A DNA stretch of 64,000 nucleotides from Laguncularia racemosa (lineage: Eukaryota; Streptophyta; Magnoliopsida; Myrtales; Combretaceae), in assembly GCA_037954665.1 (NCBI GenBank), contig JBBMOL010000196.1, positions 620,001 to 684,000 of the forward strand. The letters are read 5' to 3'. Made by a program: the position numbers and the translations under genes. Every line of letters starts with the position of its first letter. The stretch's first letter is position 1. The notes under the pieces are model-generated. The model saw only the letters and a program-made list of their open reading frames with translations, had not been told where the DNA came from and did no database searches. Positions 1 through 11,834 of this stretch are shown one piece after another.

Positions 1-796
1 GAATAAATATATTGCTAAAAATGACATTACCAAAAGTACCCTCAGCAATCTCAACATTTCCCATGAGGCTACAGTTTCTATAGAGGAATTCCTTTGAGTC
101 TCAATAAAATTTATTAAATGTCAGTTTTATCCATTGATAGTGGATCCTTAAATTAGTTATCATTGATTTCAAAGGTTTAAAGTATATACCGGGTTTTATG
201 GATGTAAAAATTAAAAGAGATATTATTGATTTGGAAATCCAAAAGTTTTATGTCATGAAGTTGTTATCATTGGTGTCGACAAATCATAGAAGTTGTTTTC
301 TTGAATTGGAAAAGGATCATATGTTTTCATGAATATAGACAACAGACGAGCACTAAAGCCTGGTCGTCTAGCCCCTCATCCTAATCACCCAACGCGTAGC
401 TGTCAAGGTTTATAGCCGACCTAAATGGAGTCTAATGGATTGGCCGTGTGCCCTTATGAACTTAAACCCTTAGAATAGTGTTGATTTTAATTCTGAGCAT
501 TGTTACTTTAGGTTAACAATCCAATCTTGTTAGGTGAAGAATTTAAATGAGTTGTCTAAGTAAATTCTGTTTTTTTGGCTTGTTTGAATTGCTTATAGTT
601 ATAGTATAGTGCTCAATAGGACTAATAATTGTATTCACTTGTTAAGAAAATCTTGGTTATAATTTGCTTTTTGTACTTATCATGAGATCTATATGATTTG
701 AAACAAGTGAGTCAAGTGTTCAAATTAATGTCATTTATATGGGACTTTAGGCATAAGATGGATGATGCCTAGGTATTGGAGTAGTGGATTGATGAA
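1..796. other. Non-coding flank, possibly part of an old LTR
   Basis: No open frame or recognisable domain is present. The sequence joins smoothly to 7,669 once the hAT insertion and one copy of its target duplication are removed. It may therefore be the left part of the LTR-like sequence described at 7,669-9,196. That link is inference from position only. Confidence 0.3.
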
Positions 797-827
797 CTTC
801 CAATTAGGGGTGGACGTAATTCAAATC

Positions 828-1079
828 TGTAAACAAATGAAAGCCTCATGATTGAAGAAAGCTGCAAGAACAAGATTCAACTAGACGAGAGTTTGTTATA
901 GATGAAAATAGTGAAAATGGCTTATTTCAATAAATCTATCTCATGTTTATTTATAGTCAGTTTACAATGACTAAGTTTTTACATGTCAACAACTACAAAT
1001 ACAATGATTAATTAGTTAATTACAAGTGGACCAACCAACTAGTGACACATGGAAATATGAATATGATTTAGTTTTCACA
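828..1079 (-). repeat. 3' LTR of copia A
   Basis: This aligns along its whole length with 6,770-7,022. In element orientation it starts TGTGAAAAC and ends TTTACA. A TATA box (TATAAATA) reads on the minus strand at 948-955. The purine-rich segment just inside it (1,080-1,095 on the minus strand, TTGAGGTGGGA) is the likely polypurine tract. Confidence 0.85.
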
Positions 1080-1101
1080 TCCCACCTCAAGTTGGAGCCT
1101 C

Positions 1102-1706
1102 TTAAAGGCTTAGCTTGAAGCAAGTAGATTGCAATTGAGTTTTAGAAGTCAACTTGGTGAATAAATTGGCATTGTATTGTGAAGAAGGAATATGAGCAGG
1201 AGATACAAAACCCCAAGACACATGATCTCTAATGAAATGAACATCTATGTCGATGTGTTTGCTTCGATTGTGTAAACATGGATTGTGAGCAATCAAGTTG
1301 GCTAATTTATTGCCACAAAACAGAGATACTAGAGAAGGAACTAGGATATGAAGATCCCATCTAATGTTTGATGTCCAAAGTAAGTCCTTAATAGTAGAAG
1401 CCATGCTTGTATATTCGACTTTAATAGTAGATGCGCTAACAATAGATTGTTTCATAGATTCCCAAGATACAAAGACATATTTGAGCATGATGCAATAACT
1501 TGTGAGTGATCTATGATCAAATGAAGAAAAAGCCCAATTTGCATCACAATAACTACGAAGAACCAAGGGATTCTACGATGAGTAAAATAATCCAAGACTA
1601 GATGTGCCTTTGAGGTATTTTCGGACATGAACAACAACTTGGAGATGAGGCTTGCAAGGCTAAGAAAGAAATTGACTAAGCTTGTTGACAATAAAAGAAA
1701 TGTCAA
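1102..1706 (-). pseudogene. Copia RNase H remnant (copia A)
   Basis: The 154-codon stretch at 1,102-1,566 has the copia RNase H landmarks in order: SYCDANWA, SLTSYCIML, VSWESMKQ, VEYTSMA, LFCGNKLA, IAHNPCLHNRSKHIDID, FIRDHV and NLFTK. RNase H degrades the RNA strand during reverse transcription. The preceding part (SENTSKAHLVLDYF) lies in a different frame at 1,452-1,706, so a frameshift falls near 1,565-1,580. Many individual residues have drifted. It is certainly a copia RNase H and certainly non-functional as it stands. Confidence 0.85.
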
Positions 1707-1859
1707 GTTGAGTAAGAGTAAGATATAATAATAAACCTACAAGATGCTTGAAAACCAAGGATTCCTTAAGAACTTCACCTATGTCTCTGTTAAGTTTAAT
1801 ATTAGAAGGCAAAGGCAATGTGACTAGTTTGCAACTTGATAAACCGACATCTAATATAA

Positions 1860-2560
1860 TGTCGAGGATGAATTTTTACTAATTCAACAAAGTACCAACT
1901 GGAGTTCCACAAAGTTCAATTCCTATAAAAAACCTTGCTAGTTCGAAGTCCTTAATAGTAAGCGCATCATTCAATTTTTTTTTTAAAGGAAACAATTAGA
2001 TCATCACTAGTTCCAGTAATCAACATATCATCAACATAAAGAAGAATAATAAAAAAATGTTGATTACATGAGTAGGTAAATAGGGAGTAATCATAAGTAG
2101 ACTGAACAAACCCTTTCTTAAGAAAAAAATTGAGAAATCTCAATATCCATTACCTTGGAGCTTGTTTATGTGCACATGAAGAACATTTGAGCTTGCACAC
2201 TTTATTAGGGCTAGCTCTAGAGTATCCTTGATGAGGTAACATGTAGATTTCCTCATTTAAGTATCCATTTAAGAAAGTGTTGTTGATATCAATATGATGA
2301 AGAGACCCATTATAAGCAGTAGCTATTGCAACAAGTATGTGCATGGTACATAGCTTAGCTACAAGAGACAATGTACCATGCTAGCCAACTCCTTCCACTT
2401 ATGCATACCCCTTTGCAACTAATCTAGCCTTAAACCTATCTACACTACCATCAGGTTTATATTTAATTTTATAAACCTAGTTAGATCCAATTGCTTTCTT
2501 CTCAAGTGGTAAATTAGTCACTTCCTAAGTATCTTTCAACTTAAGTGCTTCAATTTCTTT
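1860..2560 (-). pseudogene. Copia reverse transcriptase remnant (copia A)
   Basis: The catalytic box YVDDMLITG is encoded on the minus strand at 2,012-2,038. Upstream, 2,150-2,371 encodes SLVAKL, HHIDINNTFLNGYLNEEIYM and HKQAPR, and 2,387-2,470 encodes DGSVDRFKARLVAKGYA. These are the conserved blocks of copia reverse transcriptase in the right order. A stop follows directly after QAPR, read as TAA where a glutamine codon is usual. Several further stops and frame changes break it. Confidence 0.85.
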
Positions 2561-2769
2561 ATCCATAGCATCAACCCATTCTTTAGTTTTCGATTCTTAA
2601 GAATAACAAAAAGGCTCTTGAATGGTTAAAACTTATGTTAAAGAAGCCATATAATCAAATGGAGAAGTATGAAAAGTGTTTAAGTCAAACAATGGATAAG
2701 GTGCAGAAAAAGGACAAGAAGAAGAGATTGCATCAGCTTTACTTGCTTACATGGAATGAACATAGTCTT

Positions 2770-3840
2770 TCAACCATGTAAGAGTCGTACACTCTCTAGA
2801 TGACCCTTAGGCAAGAATAAATGAATGCTTGTTGGTAAGAACCGGTTGGTCACTAGAAACATTATGTTCAATTGGAGATTGATCAAGAAAAATGGTTTGA
2901 TTACAAGGAGCATGGGAATCGGTATTAGAAATGGATGAATAAGAAGTTGAATCAGATAAAGAAAATTCAAAAGTAAAAGGAAGGAAGAGTAGGAACATCT
3001 AAAAATTAACGAGGAATAAAGGACTCACTAGAAGACTAAAACGGAAAAATTTGTTTAAATAAAAAAACATTTCTACTAAACAAGATTTTCCTTGATTGCA
3101 AGTCACACATCTTAAATCCCTTTTGGCCATGAACATATCCTAGAAATATATATTTAATGCCTCTTGGATCAAATTTATTGGGTGATTTTGAGCTATATAA
3201 CAAAGATAACCCATAGTTTTCAAATGATCATAGGAAGTTTTTTTTTTTTTTTTTTTGGAAAAGTATTTCATATGGAGTTTTCCAACTAAGCTGATACATG
3301 GGCATCAAATTAATGAGATATGTTGCAGTAAGTATACATTCCCCTTAAAATTGTTTTGGTAGATTAGCATAAAGCCTTAGGGCTCTAGTAGTTTCAACAA
3401 GGTGCCTATGTTTGCATTCAACGTTCTCATTTTGTTAAGGTATATAGGGCATAGATCCACGGTGTATAATCCCAAGATTATACACTGTAGTCTAACAAGT
3501 GTGTGAAAGGAACTTAGACGTATTGTTAAATTAGACTATCTTTGGTGTAGTAGCAAACTGGTTATGAATCATCTTAAAAAATTTATCATGGCAAACAACA
3601 ACTTGAGACTTATTATTAATAAGATAAGTCTATGTAGAACATGAACAATCATAAAGAATTGTAAGAAAATATCTAGCACTAGACATAGAACAAGTTGATA
3701 TAGACCCTAAATGTTAATGTGAAGCAAATGAAAAACATCTACAAAATGATGAGCACTTCTATCAAATGAAAGCCTATGAAATTTAGCTTTAAAACAAGTC
3801 TCACACACAAATTTATTCATGTCTAGATGTTTATAAGCAT
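2770..3840 (-). pseudogene. Copia integrase region remnant (copia A)
   Basis: This lies between the reverse transcriptase and the pre-integrase domain, the usual place of integrase. Frames are short and broken. The minus strand at 3,258-3,318 gives LMPMYQLSWKTPYEILF, which resembles the integrase segment that ends in SPFEVLF. The Ser/Pro/Asn-rich stretch at 2,770-2,998 fits the integrase-RT linker. I could not place the full DDE triad. Confidence 0.6.
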
Positions 3841-4029
3841 CTAGATGTTGAAGTTTAGATAATATATATGTCTTAACCTATTATGTAACAATTGAGCAAT
3901 ATCTAATTTATCATGAGAGTTAGTAGAAGAGAAAACAAACTGAGTTCTATCACTCAAGGAGGTAAAGCTCTCGATAATATTACATTGTAAAATGTACAAT
4001 CTGTTCCAAGCTACCATTGATGTGGCCAA
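3841..4029 (-). pseudogene. Copia pre-integrase (GAG_pre-integrs) remnant
   Basis: The 62-codon minus-strand stretch contains NRLYILQ followed by LLHNRLRHI. This matches the pattern of the copia pre-integrase domain (SLYxL ... WHxRLGH), with the tryptophan and glycine replaced. Its distance from the integrase region is normal. Confidence 0.7.
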
Positions 4030-4340
4030 ATTATTTTGAAGGTCCTAAAATGTGAAAGAAGACAAATCAACTTTAGCTACTAAATTGTTGTCTAAAAGTG
4101 ACTTTTGAATTGAAAGTAAATTGTTTTGAAAATTAGAACATAAAGAACATTCGAAATGATTAACGAAGTGTTAATGTGAATGGAACCCATAAACTATACT
4201 ATTTTTATTTTTTGATTTGAAAAACTAATTGAGATTAGTTGAGTTAATGTATGAATGTTAGAAAATAAGGATTGAAAAGGTATCATATGGTCTATAGGAC
4301 CCGTACCAACAATCTAAGAACCAAAATTGTTAGTCTTAAT

Positions 4341-5548
4341 TAAAGCTAGGAAAGTGAGCCATCGGCTTGTCCTAACCCGCGTTGGCTTATGGGTTGAAGT
4401 GGGCTAGCCTACAATGGCCTACATTGCACACAAAGATTTTTTTTTTTATTCATATTACAAAATTAGAAAGTCATTTTCATTGACTATTTTTTGTTTGTTA
4501 CGTCTCATTTTCTTTTTGCTACCATTTAATTTTTTTTCTTCCACATTCCTTAATCCTCCATTATTAGTTAAGGTTTCATCCATCTAATATGGAATAAGGT
4601 TGGCTTATTTTTAAGTTAGTTTGAACTAGATTTGATTTAATGTAAAGCACTAAAAGTAAAGTATTTTGTCTTTGGAAAAAAAAAGGTATTATCTGAATAA
4701 TTTCATGGCCTTAATCTAGGTCTCATTAAAGTAGTAATTATTGATTCAATTTGAACTTAGAAGATCAGTTGTTTGTTCAATCAAAATTGATATTCTATAT
4801 GGACACAATTAATTACATTAAGGTTTTGTGTAATTTCAAATTTTGAAAATAAAACAAAGGTTAAAGTATATTTAAGGCTTTATAGTTGACACTTCACACT
4901 CTTTTAATCTGTATGTATTTGCTCTTAAATCTCATATGATAGGGAAGAAAATAACCTTAAACAATAGTTAAGAAAATGTAACAATTATCATAGTCTTTTT
5001 CATTAAGCAACAATTGAGATGATAATTGTAACTGATTGGTATGTGTGGTTTGTACTGTGAGGACTAAGGTGTGCCATGAGCTATGAGTGACTATCGAGAC
5101 CAAGAAGAGAACAAGAAGACACTAATGACTAGACATACAATATAATGAGATGAGAGTATGAGAGAGAAAATGAGAATGAGATGAGGGTCGAGGATGGGAT
5201 AGGAGCTGGGCAGCTAACATATAGTATAGTGAGATGAGCTAAGAGCTTGTGAGTGAGAGGAGAAATTGAGAGTGAGACGAAGGTTGAGGATGGGATGAGA
5301 GAGTTGAGAAGCTGGTAGCTGGATTTGATTTCAATTTTTGTTTGTGTGTTTTTTTTTTTTTAAATATTGTACGGGCCATGTGAGCCAACCTTTGCTAGAA
5401 CTGATGTACCCCACCCTAACTCGCGACCATGCGGGGTGAGCTAAAATATCTTGTACATCTTGTGGGCTAAATTTTCTTGGCTTGCCCTATAAAAATTTAT
5501 AGGTTGGGCGGACTAGCCCGTGTAGCCCGCTTCGCATTCCCAACTTTA
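4341..5548. mobile_element. Non-autonomous hAT element inside copia A
   Basis: The left end TAAAGCTAGGAAAGTGAG and the reverse complement of the right end, TAAAGTTGGGAATGCGAAG, are imperfect inverted repeats. They are flanked by 8-bp duplications GTCTTAAT (4,333-4,340) and GTCTCAAT (5,549-5,556), one transition apart. Subterminal GCCCGC and GGGCTAG motifs resemble those of the autonomous hAT at 12,795-17,086. The 1.2 kb interior has no transposase. It includes a GA-rich imperfect direct repeat (GAGGATGGGAT twice, between about 5,170 and 5,310). It splits the copia A coding region between gag and pre-integrase. Confidence 0.8.
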
Positions 5549-5643
5549 GTCTCAATAATAAAACATGAGAATGAATTAGACAAGCCTGCAAAATTAATTG
5601 CATGATCTATTATCTACTTTTCCTTCATCATCTTGAGCACTTC

Positions 5644-6684
5644 TTAACATACATTGCAAACTAGTTGAACATCTTCAGATGAAGAACACACTTTAAAGTT
5701 ATCCTTGTTATTATCCAAAGTAGTATTCATAGAAGAATCTGCACTCAACATTACATTTAAACTAGGTTTCTTTATGAAAATATGAGCAACCAACTTACTT
5801 TGTTTACTTCCTAATTTTCTCCTTTTATACCATTTAAGATAGGCAATCAATTGAAAAAAAAATTCAATTGTGGCCTTCACATTTCCAATGTCTACATGTT
5901 GGTTTGCTCCCTTTTCCTCTTTGTATATCATTGTTCACTCTATTAAAATCTAATCTTTTCAGATTAAAAATAGCCACTTTTGTTTTGGAGGAACTATTCA
6001 ATTACTTCTACTTCTTGACTTCTTAAACTAAGTAATATGCTTTATTAACAATGGGAAGAGGATCCACAAAAGATATTTGATTTCTGATAGACTCATAAAC
6101 TTCATTCAAGCCCATCAAAAACTGAATCAGTTAGGTTGGCAACTCAAAATCCACTATCATTTCCCTTAATTGACATGTACAATACTAAAGTTAACCACAT
6201 TTGTAGGTCGAATAACAATGTAACATTTGTAACTTATCCTAACAATGCTTGAGCTTAATGTAATAGACACTACTAATTGATTAAGTTGTTTAATATTGCT
6301 AAGATCGTATTGTAACTAGAAAATTAGAGCTACATTGCTTTGTCTATACTACTTAGTAATCTTAGACCACAATTCTTCTATCGACCGTGCATAACGATAA
6401 TTTTGAGAAAATTCACTTAGCATTGAGTTCAAGATCCAGCATTAGACCATGTAATCACACCTAATTCATCTAATTAGGTTGGGTGAATTTTGATTGAGCT
6501 TATCAATACTACTGTTTGTGAAACTGAACTTCAACTTTACACCTAATCTTAGCTTAATCGATTGACACCATGCAAGATAATTTGCTCCATTGAAAATTAT
6601 ATTACCAATCACCATATTAGGGCTATTCGAACCGAATAGAAATAGAGGATTTGAATTTACTAATTCAATTTGTTGATTTTGCAT
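5644..6684 (-). pseudogene. Copia gag remnant (copia A)
   Basis: The N-terminal piece at 6,466-6,684 has NPLFLFGSNSPNMVIG and FNGANYLAWCQSIKLRLGVK. This is the conserved start of copia gag (Retrotran_gag_3 type, NPxxLHxSDxPGxxLV ... NYxxW). The C-terminal piece at 5,644-5,931 contains the IAYLKWYKRRK segment, like the GYPxWYK that follows the zinc-knuckle region. The middle (5,932-6,465) is broken by stops. The coat-like Gag would package element RNA; this copy cannot make it. Confidence 0.75.
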
Positions 6685-6757
6685 AGCTTCTACTTAATTA
6701 TTCATCTTCAACTGGACAAGAATTGAAAAAACAAACATGATTAGATCATATCGTAGA

Positions 6758-6769
6758 GCTTCGATACCA
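6758..6769 (-). promoter_or_regulatory. Primer binding site of copia A
   Basis: Immediately internal to the 5' LTR the minus strand reads TGGTATCGAAGC. This resembles the plant copia site TGGTATCAGAGC, complementary to the 3' end of initiator-Met tRNA, with two differences. Confidence 0.75.
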
Positions 6770-7022
6770 TGTAAACAAATGAAAGCCTCAAGAATGAAGA
6801 AAACTACAAAAACAAGATTCAATTAGACAAGAGTTTGTTGTAGAAGAAAATAGCGAAAATGACTTACTTCAACAAAATCTGTTACAGGTCTATTTGTAGT
6901 TAGTTTACAATGACTAACTATTTACATGTCAACAGCTATAAATATTCTGACTAATTAGTTATTTACAAGTGGACTAACCAACTAGTGGCATATGGAAATA
7001 TGAATATGATTTAGTCTTCATA
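6770..7022 (-). repeat. 5' LTR of copia A
   Basis: This is the partner of 828-1,079, with scattered substitutions between the two copies. In element orientation it begins TATGAAGAC, where the other copy has TGTGAAAAC. The terminal TG has probably decayed to TA, and the boundary could instead be placed at 7,020. Confidence 0.85.
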
Positions 7023-7668
7023 GGTTTGGTACGATTTGTCCTTTAAATCGAACTAAAGTGTATATTATAATTTGTCATTTTTTTTTACATCGCAACTAAC
7101 CATATGATTCAGTTCGTAATTTTTTTGAACTTAAATAAAAAAATAAAAAATAGTTTGGTTTACAATTCAAATCTTTTTCATATGTATTATTACTTTTTTT
7201 CTATATTTAAGCCAATAAGTTATGGAAAATTATACTTAACGTAAAAGGATTTAATTTATTATCATTTCTATTATATCATTTACTATCTTCAATGCCCATT
7301 TAATATATTTAAAGACTTTATTATCGCTCTTAGGGTAATTATGGTTTCTATATTAATAAGCAAAAATACAAAAAAAGAAAAAAAAATAAGTTACTTGATA
7401 AAACCAAATAAGATGAGGAATTGAATAAGTAACATAAAATTCTCTTTTTAGTCATACATTCTCTATATTTTTAGCACCATTTTCTCTTTTTCTACTTCAC
7501 AATTTGGTTCAATTTAAAATAGTTTGATTTAATTCATAATTTTTCCGAACTTAAAAAAAAAAATGATTTTGTTTGGTTCATAATTTTTTTGTACAATTTA
7601 TGGTTCAGTTTGGTTTAATCTAATTATTTACGATTTCGTCAATTTTTTTGCTTAGCCTTACTTCCAAT

Positions 7669-9196
7669 AGCCAAGTGGAATAATTTCATATGGCAAAGGT
7701 GTGTTGATATCGACTCGGAGCCAGTTGTGGGTCAAAAAATCAAGATGAATCATCTTCGATTGTAGAGTTGTTTGATTAAATTGATAATTTAAAAAGGAAT
7801 AAGGGCATGTTGTTCACAGTATTTGCTACATTAGATTTACTTTACTCGTGTTTGTGCATCATATGTGTTTATGATAGTTATTATACTTACTATGCATAAT
7901 AGCTTTTCCATTATGGGATTTGCTATTGAAAAAATGGTTCTAAGAACTTAGTGATTTAGATTAAAGTGGGGAAATATATGCATTTAAGCCTTACACGTCC
8001 TTCTCGATTGATAAGGATACATAATAAGTTACTAGGTGCATTAAGTTTGAGGCATATACCTATTGATAGGTGTCTAGAAAACCCATCAAAATTTTAGAAA
8101 GAGCTTACTCTTTTCACTATTCATTATTATACATTGTGAAGGAAAAAAATAATAATAAATTCATAAACATGTGCGACCATTGTTTTTTATCTTTTCAAGA
8201 CATAAAAGTCAATTTTTCTCATTTTATGGAAACTTCATAGTATATATTTGTATAAAATGCTTTTTTTCTTATTGAGAATGCTATGAAACCATATTTTATA
8301 ATTAGTAAAAATTATATGATTAATTTAAAAAAAATGTTTTCTTTCATAAAATACTTAATAATTTTTTGATATATAAAATAACAAAATCTTGTATGCATTT
8401 TAGAAGGGTCCTACCTCCTTTGAGTCCATTTATATCATTATAGATCATCATCCTAGAGTTTTCATATCACCACACTATAAGGCATTGGCATGATCTTAGA
8501 GTGTGCAAGATCATGAGTATCCCTATGTGTATTGCTTGAGTAATTTTAATAAGATAACAAGAGAATAGTTGCTTACCTATTTGCATTAATTGCATGTGGT
8601 TATATATTTGTTTAACATGTGCATGTGTTTTTGGTACTCATTTGTTGGGCATTAACTCACCCTTTATGAGACCTTTGTTTTTAGCTAGAGGAATGGATGA
8701 CTACATAGCTTAAGATGAGTTAGGTGTTGGGTATGTGCAAGATGATGAGGGCATTAAGTTCTGTATTGCTATGATGATTAAGAGTCAGCGGAATGGAACT
8801 AGTGGATAGATTTTGTTATGCTATTGTTGATTTGTACATGTATTTGGATATGAGAGTCCAATTGTTCCTTTTAGTTGTTGATAGTCGGTTGTATGGTGGA
8901 GATAGACTCTAAGCTTTGTTGGTTAGTTTGTAGTTCTGATAGGTTGTAGTTGTTGTAGGAGTTGTCTTAAACTCTAGTTCTATTTGTTTGTTTATGTTGA
9001 TTATGTGTTATATTTGTGGTTGTAGAGTGGTTTATGATATTGCACTCAAACAAGTTGTCCGTTGAATTATATTATGTGAGTTTGGCATATTAAATAGTTG
9101 TGTAGATTTTAGATAGATTAAGAGTCTCAATGTGTCATTATTTAATAATGATACATGATGAATTATAACTTTAAAGTTCAGGGAGCATTATAACAT
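7669..9196 (-). other. LTR-like non-coding sequence
   Basis: There are no coding frames. Two features recall the TGTCAC LTR family elsewhere in the window: an ACTCACCC segment near 8,652, and an end (9,180-9,196) that reads TGTTATAATGCTCCC on the minus strand. The spacing between them is similar to that in the clear copies. It may be a distant LTR in minus orientation that was the target of the hAT nest. The homology is weak by eye. Confidence 0.3.
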
Positions 9197-10000
9197 GTGT
9201 TACATAAAATATAAAATTTTTATTACATTATGTTGGATATATAATAATGATTTGAAATGGAAATGGAATGAAATTGCGAACAGAACGACAAATGCATTCC
9301 CATATATATTTGGAAATGTTCATGGAATTGTTTACTCTACTCATATATTATAGTGGTATTTATCAAAATAGTCTTAATCCATGAATGAAACAGATATATA
9401 TAACATATTAAACGTCTATTTTTATACATTTCTATTAATTAGAGCACAAATAAAATATAATTGATTCAACCCATTTAAAGGTAGATTTGAATTTTCTTTT
9501 AAAATCTAAATTATTAATTTCAAGGAATCACAATTCTAACTTTTAAAAACGCTTCCAAATATAGAGAGGGAAATGAAACACGCAATCGTGATTTCATTTT
9601 CAATTTATATCTGCATATCAAACATTTCGTAAATCTACAGGATCAAGTTGTTACATCGCACAGTTGAGATGTTAGCTTTTACATATTGCTTTCGAGGCAT
9701 GATATGGTTTATGACCACTTAAATCTTCTGGTGTTGCATACTTCATGGACCGACCTAAAAATAAATAGTCCGATAACTTGTGCATTACAATTATGCATAG
9801 GGTGAAGACAAGAAGTTTTGAGTTTGGCATGGTAATAGGCTTTATTTAAAGAAACAAATTCTAAGATATCAATATTTCCATAAAGAAAACAATTATGTGA
9901 CTTACTGATCCCTTATAATATATTAAGGTAAATTGTATAGGACACAAAAACTTCAAAAATTATATGGACCTTAACTTTTTTAAAATTATGTTTTTATCCC
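9197..10000. other. Unassigned AT-rich spacer
   Basis: No frame, domain or tandem repeat is evident. Weak inverted similarity between about 9,250-9,285 and 9,570-9,610 (GAAATGGAATGAAATTGCG and its rough complement) could be a decayed small transposon, but I cannot define its ends. Confidence 0.4.
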
Positions 10001-10930
10001 TAAAATAGTCATGGGTTTACATTTTTGCGTAGTTATCCATCTACATGTAATTATTATCAGACATGGACATTAATATTTCAAAAATTAAAAGCCATGTCAC
10101 TGTTTCATATTTCCATTTCATTAATGAATAAAATACATACAATTTAAGTAGAAACAACAGCATAAGCTCTTCGTTGTCTCTTTCAACAAATGCCCAGTAT
10201 GTGGATCCAAGAGAGTAAAATACATGGCCGCCATTTAAAGTTCTAATGTATTGACGAAAGAGATAATCATAGGAAGATTTTCAATTGCTTGTTTCAAATG
10301 GACTCTTAGTTCACCAGTTGTACCTGTTTCCAAGAAACAAAACAGGGTAGAAGGAATACGAGACGAAGCGCTTCGTCGACCTCACACCAAAACCACCCGC
10401 AAAGATTAGATAAAAGAAATAAAAAACAAAAGAGAAGGAACAAAAAACAGATATAAAAGCTAACAAAAGCCCTTCAAACACAGATGAGAATCGAGAAAGG
10501 ACTAAAAGCAAAACTCTTCATAGTTAAGCCACTCGAGCTCGAGGCCAATTCGTATTCCTCCATAATTGTAACCGTGACTCCGGGAGAGACAATCTAATTT
10601 TTGTATTATTCAATTTGTCAACGGTTCCAAAGTTGCCGATTGTTCTTGATGGTTTTGGGAAAAACTAAATGTCTACTTTTGTTGCCACTTTGTTCCTAGA
10701 TTGGTCAAGAAATTCTACACCACGTTCGTAACATCATTTTAGAAGAATGGAATGATTAAAAAGCCGTAATAAATTTAGATTAAGGAAAAAAAAATCGTTT
10801 TCAAATGCCGTAATAGCGAGAAAAAATTATGTGACTTTTAATTTTTGACATGTTAATAACCATCTCAGATAATAATTACATGTAGTGTAGGAGGACAACT
10901 ATACAAAAAAGTGGGGCCTATGACTATTTT
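10001..10930. mobile_element. Inverted-repeat element, about 930 bp
   Basis: The arms 10,001-10,099 and 10,830-10,930 are imperfect inverted repeats about 100 bp long. Both carry AAAATAGTCAT at the outer end, CTACATGTAATTATTATC in the middle and CAAAAATTAAAAG at the inner end. Such long terminal inverted repeats around a non-coding core suggest a Mutator-type or foldback non-autonomous DNA transposon. No target duplication could be confirmed, so the outer ends may lie further out. Confidence 0.6.
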
Positions 10931-11774
10931 TTCTATATTATTTAAGCTTATATCTTTAATTACATCATATTTTGATTCTAATATCTATGGTTTCTATACA
11001 AATGACTTGCCTAAGTCCTCATTATCGGTTAAAGAACCTATCAAACTCCACTAAAATATTAACCCTCAACCTCCCAGTTTCTTCTATTTATCTGCCTTTG
11101 TCATATAGAAATTTTTGGAAATGGAATCTGCTTTCACCTTTGTAGCAATTGTTTTCATATTTTAAATCTTTAAATTTTCAAAATTTTAGACAAAAATTAT
11201 CATAAAATTTTGTTTTCCATTTATAAGTCATTGTACATATAATTCAATTACATAATTAATTACAATGTTAATTTATGCACTTCCAATGGGCATGCATCAT
11301 TTGCTAGTGTATATATATATGATTGTATGTTGTATGAGATGAATATTGCATGTCTTATATAGAGTTTTAACTTTTCTTGATGATGATTAATAGCTAACTT
11401 AAAATTTTTTATTTAAAATTGTATTTTCATAATTTGTAACTTTTCTATAAAACCCACGAACTTTAATTGTATATAATAGTAGAATAATTATAATATTTTA
11501 TTAAAAAATTTAAAATACTCTTCGAATAGAGTTATAATAATAGAAATAAGCGTATTAGCGACAAACTATAAGAAAATTTTGGATAAACGATGTGATAGAT
11601 TAAAATTATAGACTTAGGATTGTTAAATAGGAATTTCGAGTGGATATTCGCGCTCGAAATAATCAAATTAGCTTAAACATAAAATTTCGTAATAAAATAC
11701 TAAAATATTAAATTTTATTCAGCATATGCAAAAATATACTAGAACTTTTAAAACCCTAAACCTAATAAAGTATT

Positions 11775-11776
<2 letters not shown>
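10931..11776. other. Unassigned AT-rich spacer
   Basis: Nothing coding is present. The last ~250 bp (around 11,530-11,720) resemble 21,040-21,210: both share CTTAGGAT/CTAAGAAT, GAATTTCGAG/AAATTTAGAG and TCGTAATAAAATACTAAAA-like strings. A second dispersed repeat therefore probably occurs at both places. Confidence 0.35.

Positions 11777-11830
<54 letters not shown>
11777..11830. repeat. (TA)n microsatellite
   Basis: An uninterrupted run of about 27 TA dinucleotides. Confidence 0.95.

Positions 11831-11834
<4 letters not shown>

Larger units (their letters stand above)
828..7022 (-). mobile_element. Ty1/copia retrotransposon A, degenerate, minus strand
   Basis: Two direct repeats of about 250 bp (828-1,079 and 6,770-7,022) enclose, on the minus strand, the copia order gag, pre-integrase, integrase, reverse transcriptase, RNase H. 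An initiator-Met-type primer site lies next to the right (5') LTR. Removing the hAT insertion at 4,341-5,548 leaves about 5.0 kb, normal for a copia element. Coding is broken by many stops and frameshifts. No convincing 5-bp target duplication is visible: 823-827 is AAATC and 7,023-7,027 is GGTTT. Confidence 0.85.
805..7660. mobile_element. Non-autonomous hAT element, split by a copia insertion
   Basis: The left end TAGGGGTGGACG and the right end GCTTAGCCTTA form short imperfect inverted ends (TARGG). They are flanked by an identical 8-bp duplication, CTTCCAAT, at 797-804 and 7,661-7,668, with one further matching A at 796 and 7,660. An 8-bp TSD is the signature of hAT transposition. Without the copia element (828-7,022) the hAT is only about 660 bp and has no transposase, so it would depend on an autonomous relative. 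Its right part (7,023-7,660) is AT-rich with repeated variants of a TTTGGTTYA motif. Confidence 0.7.

Noticed and set aside
823..7027. Target duplication for copia A
   Set aside because: AAATC and GGTTT do not match under any reasonable placement of the LTR ends.
9240..9630. Small inverted-repeat transposon
   Set aside because: Only weak complementarity of the proposed ends and no target duplication.
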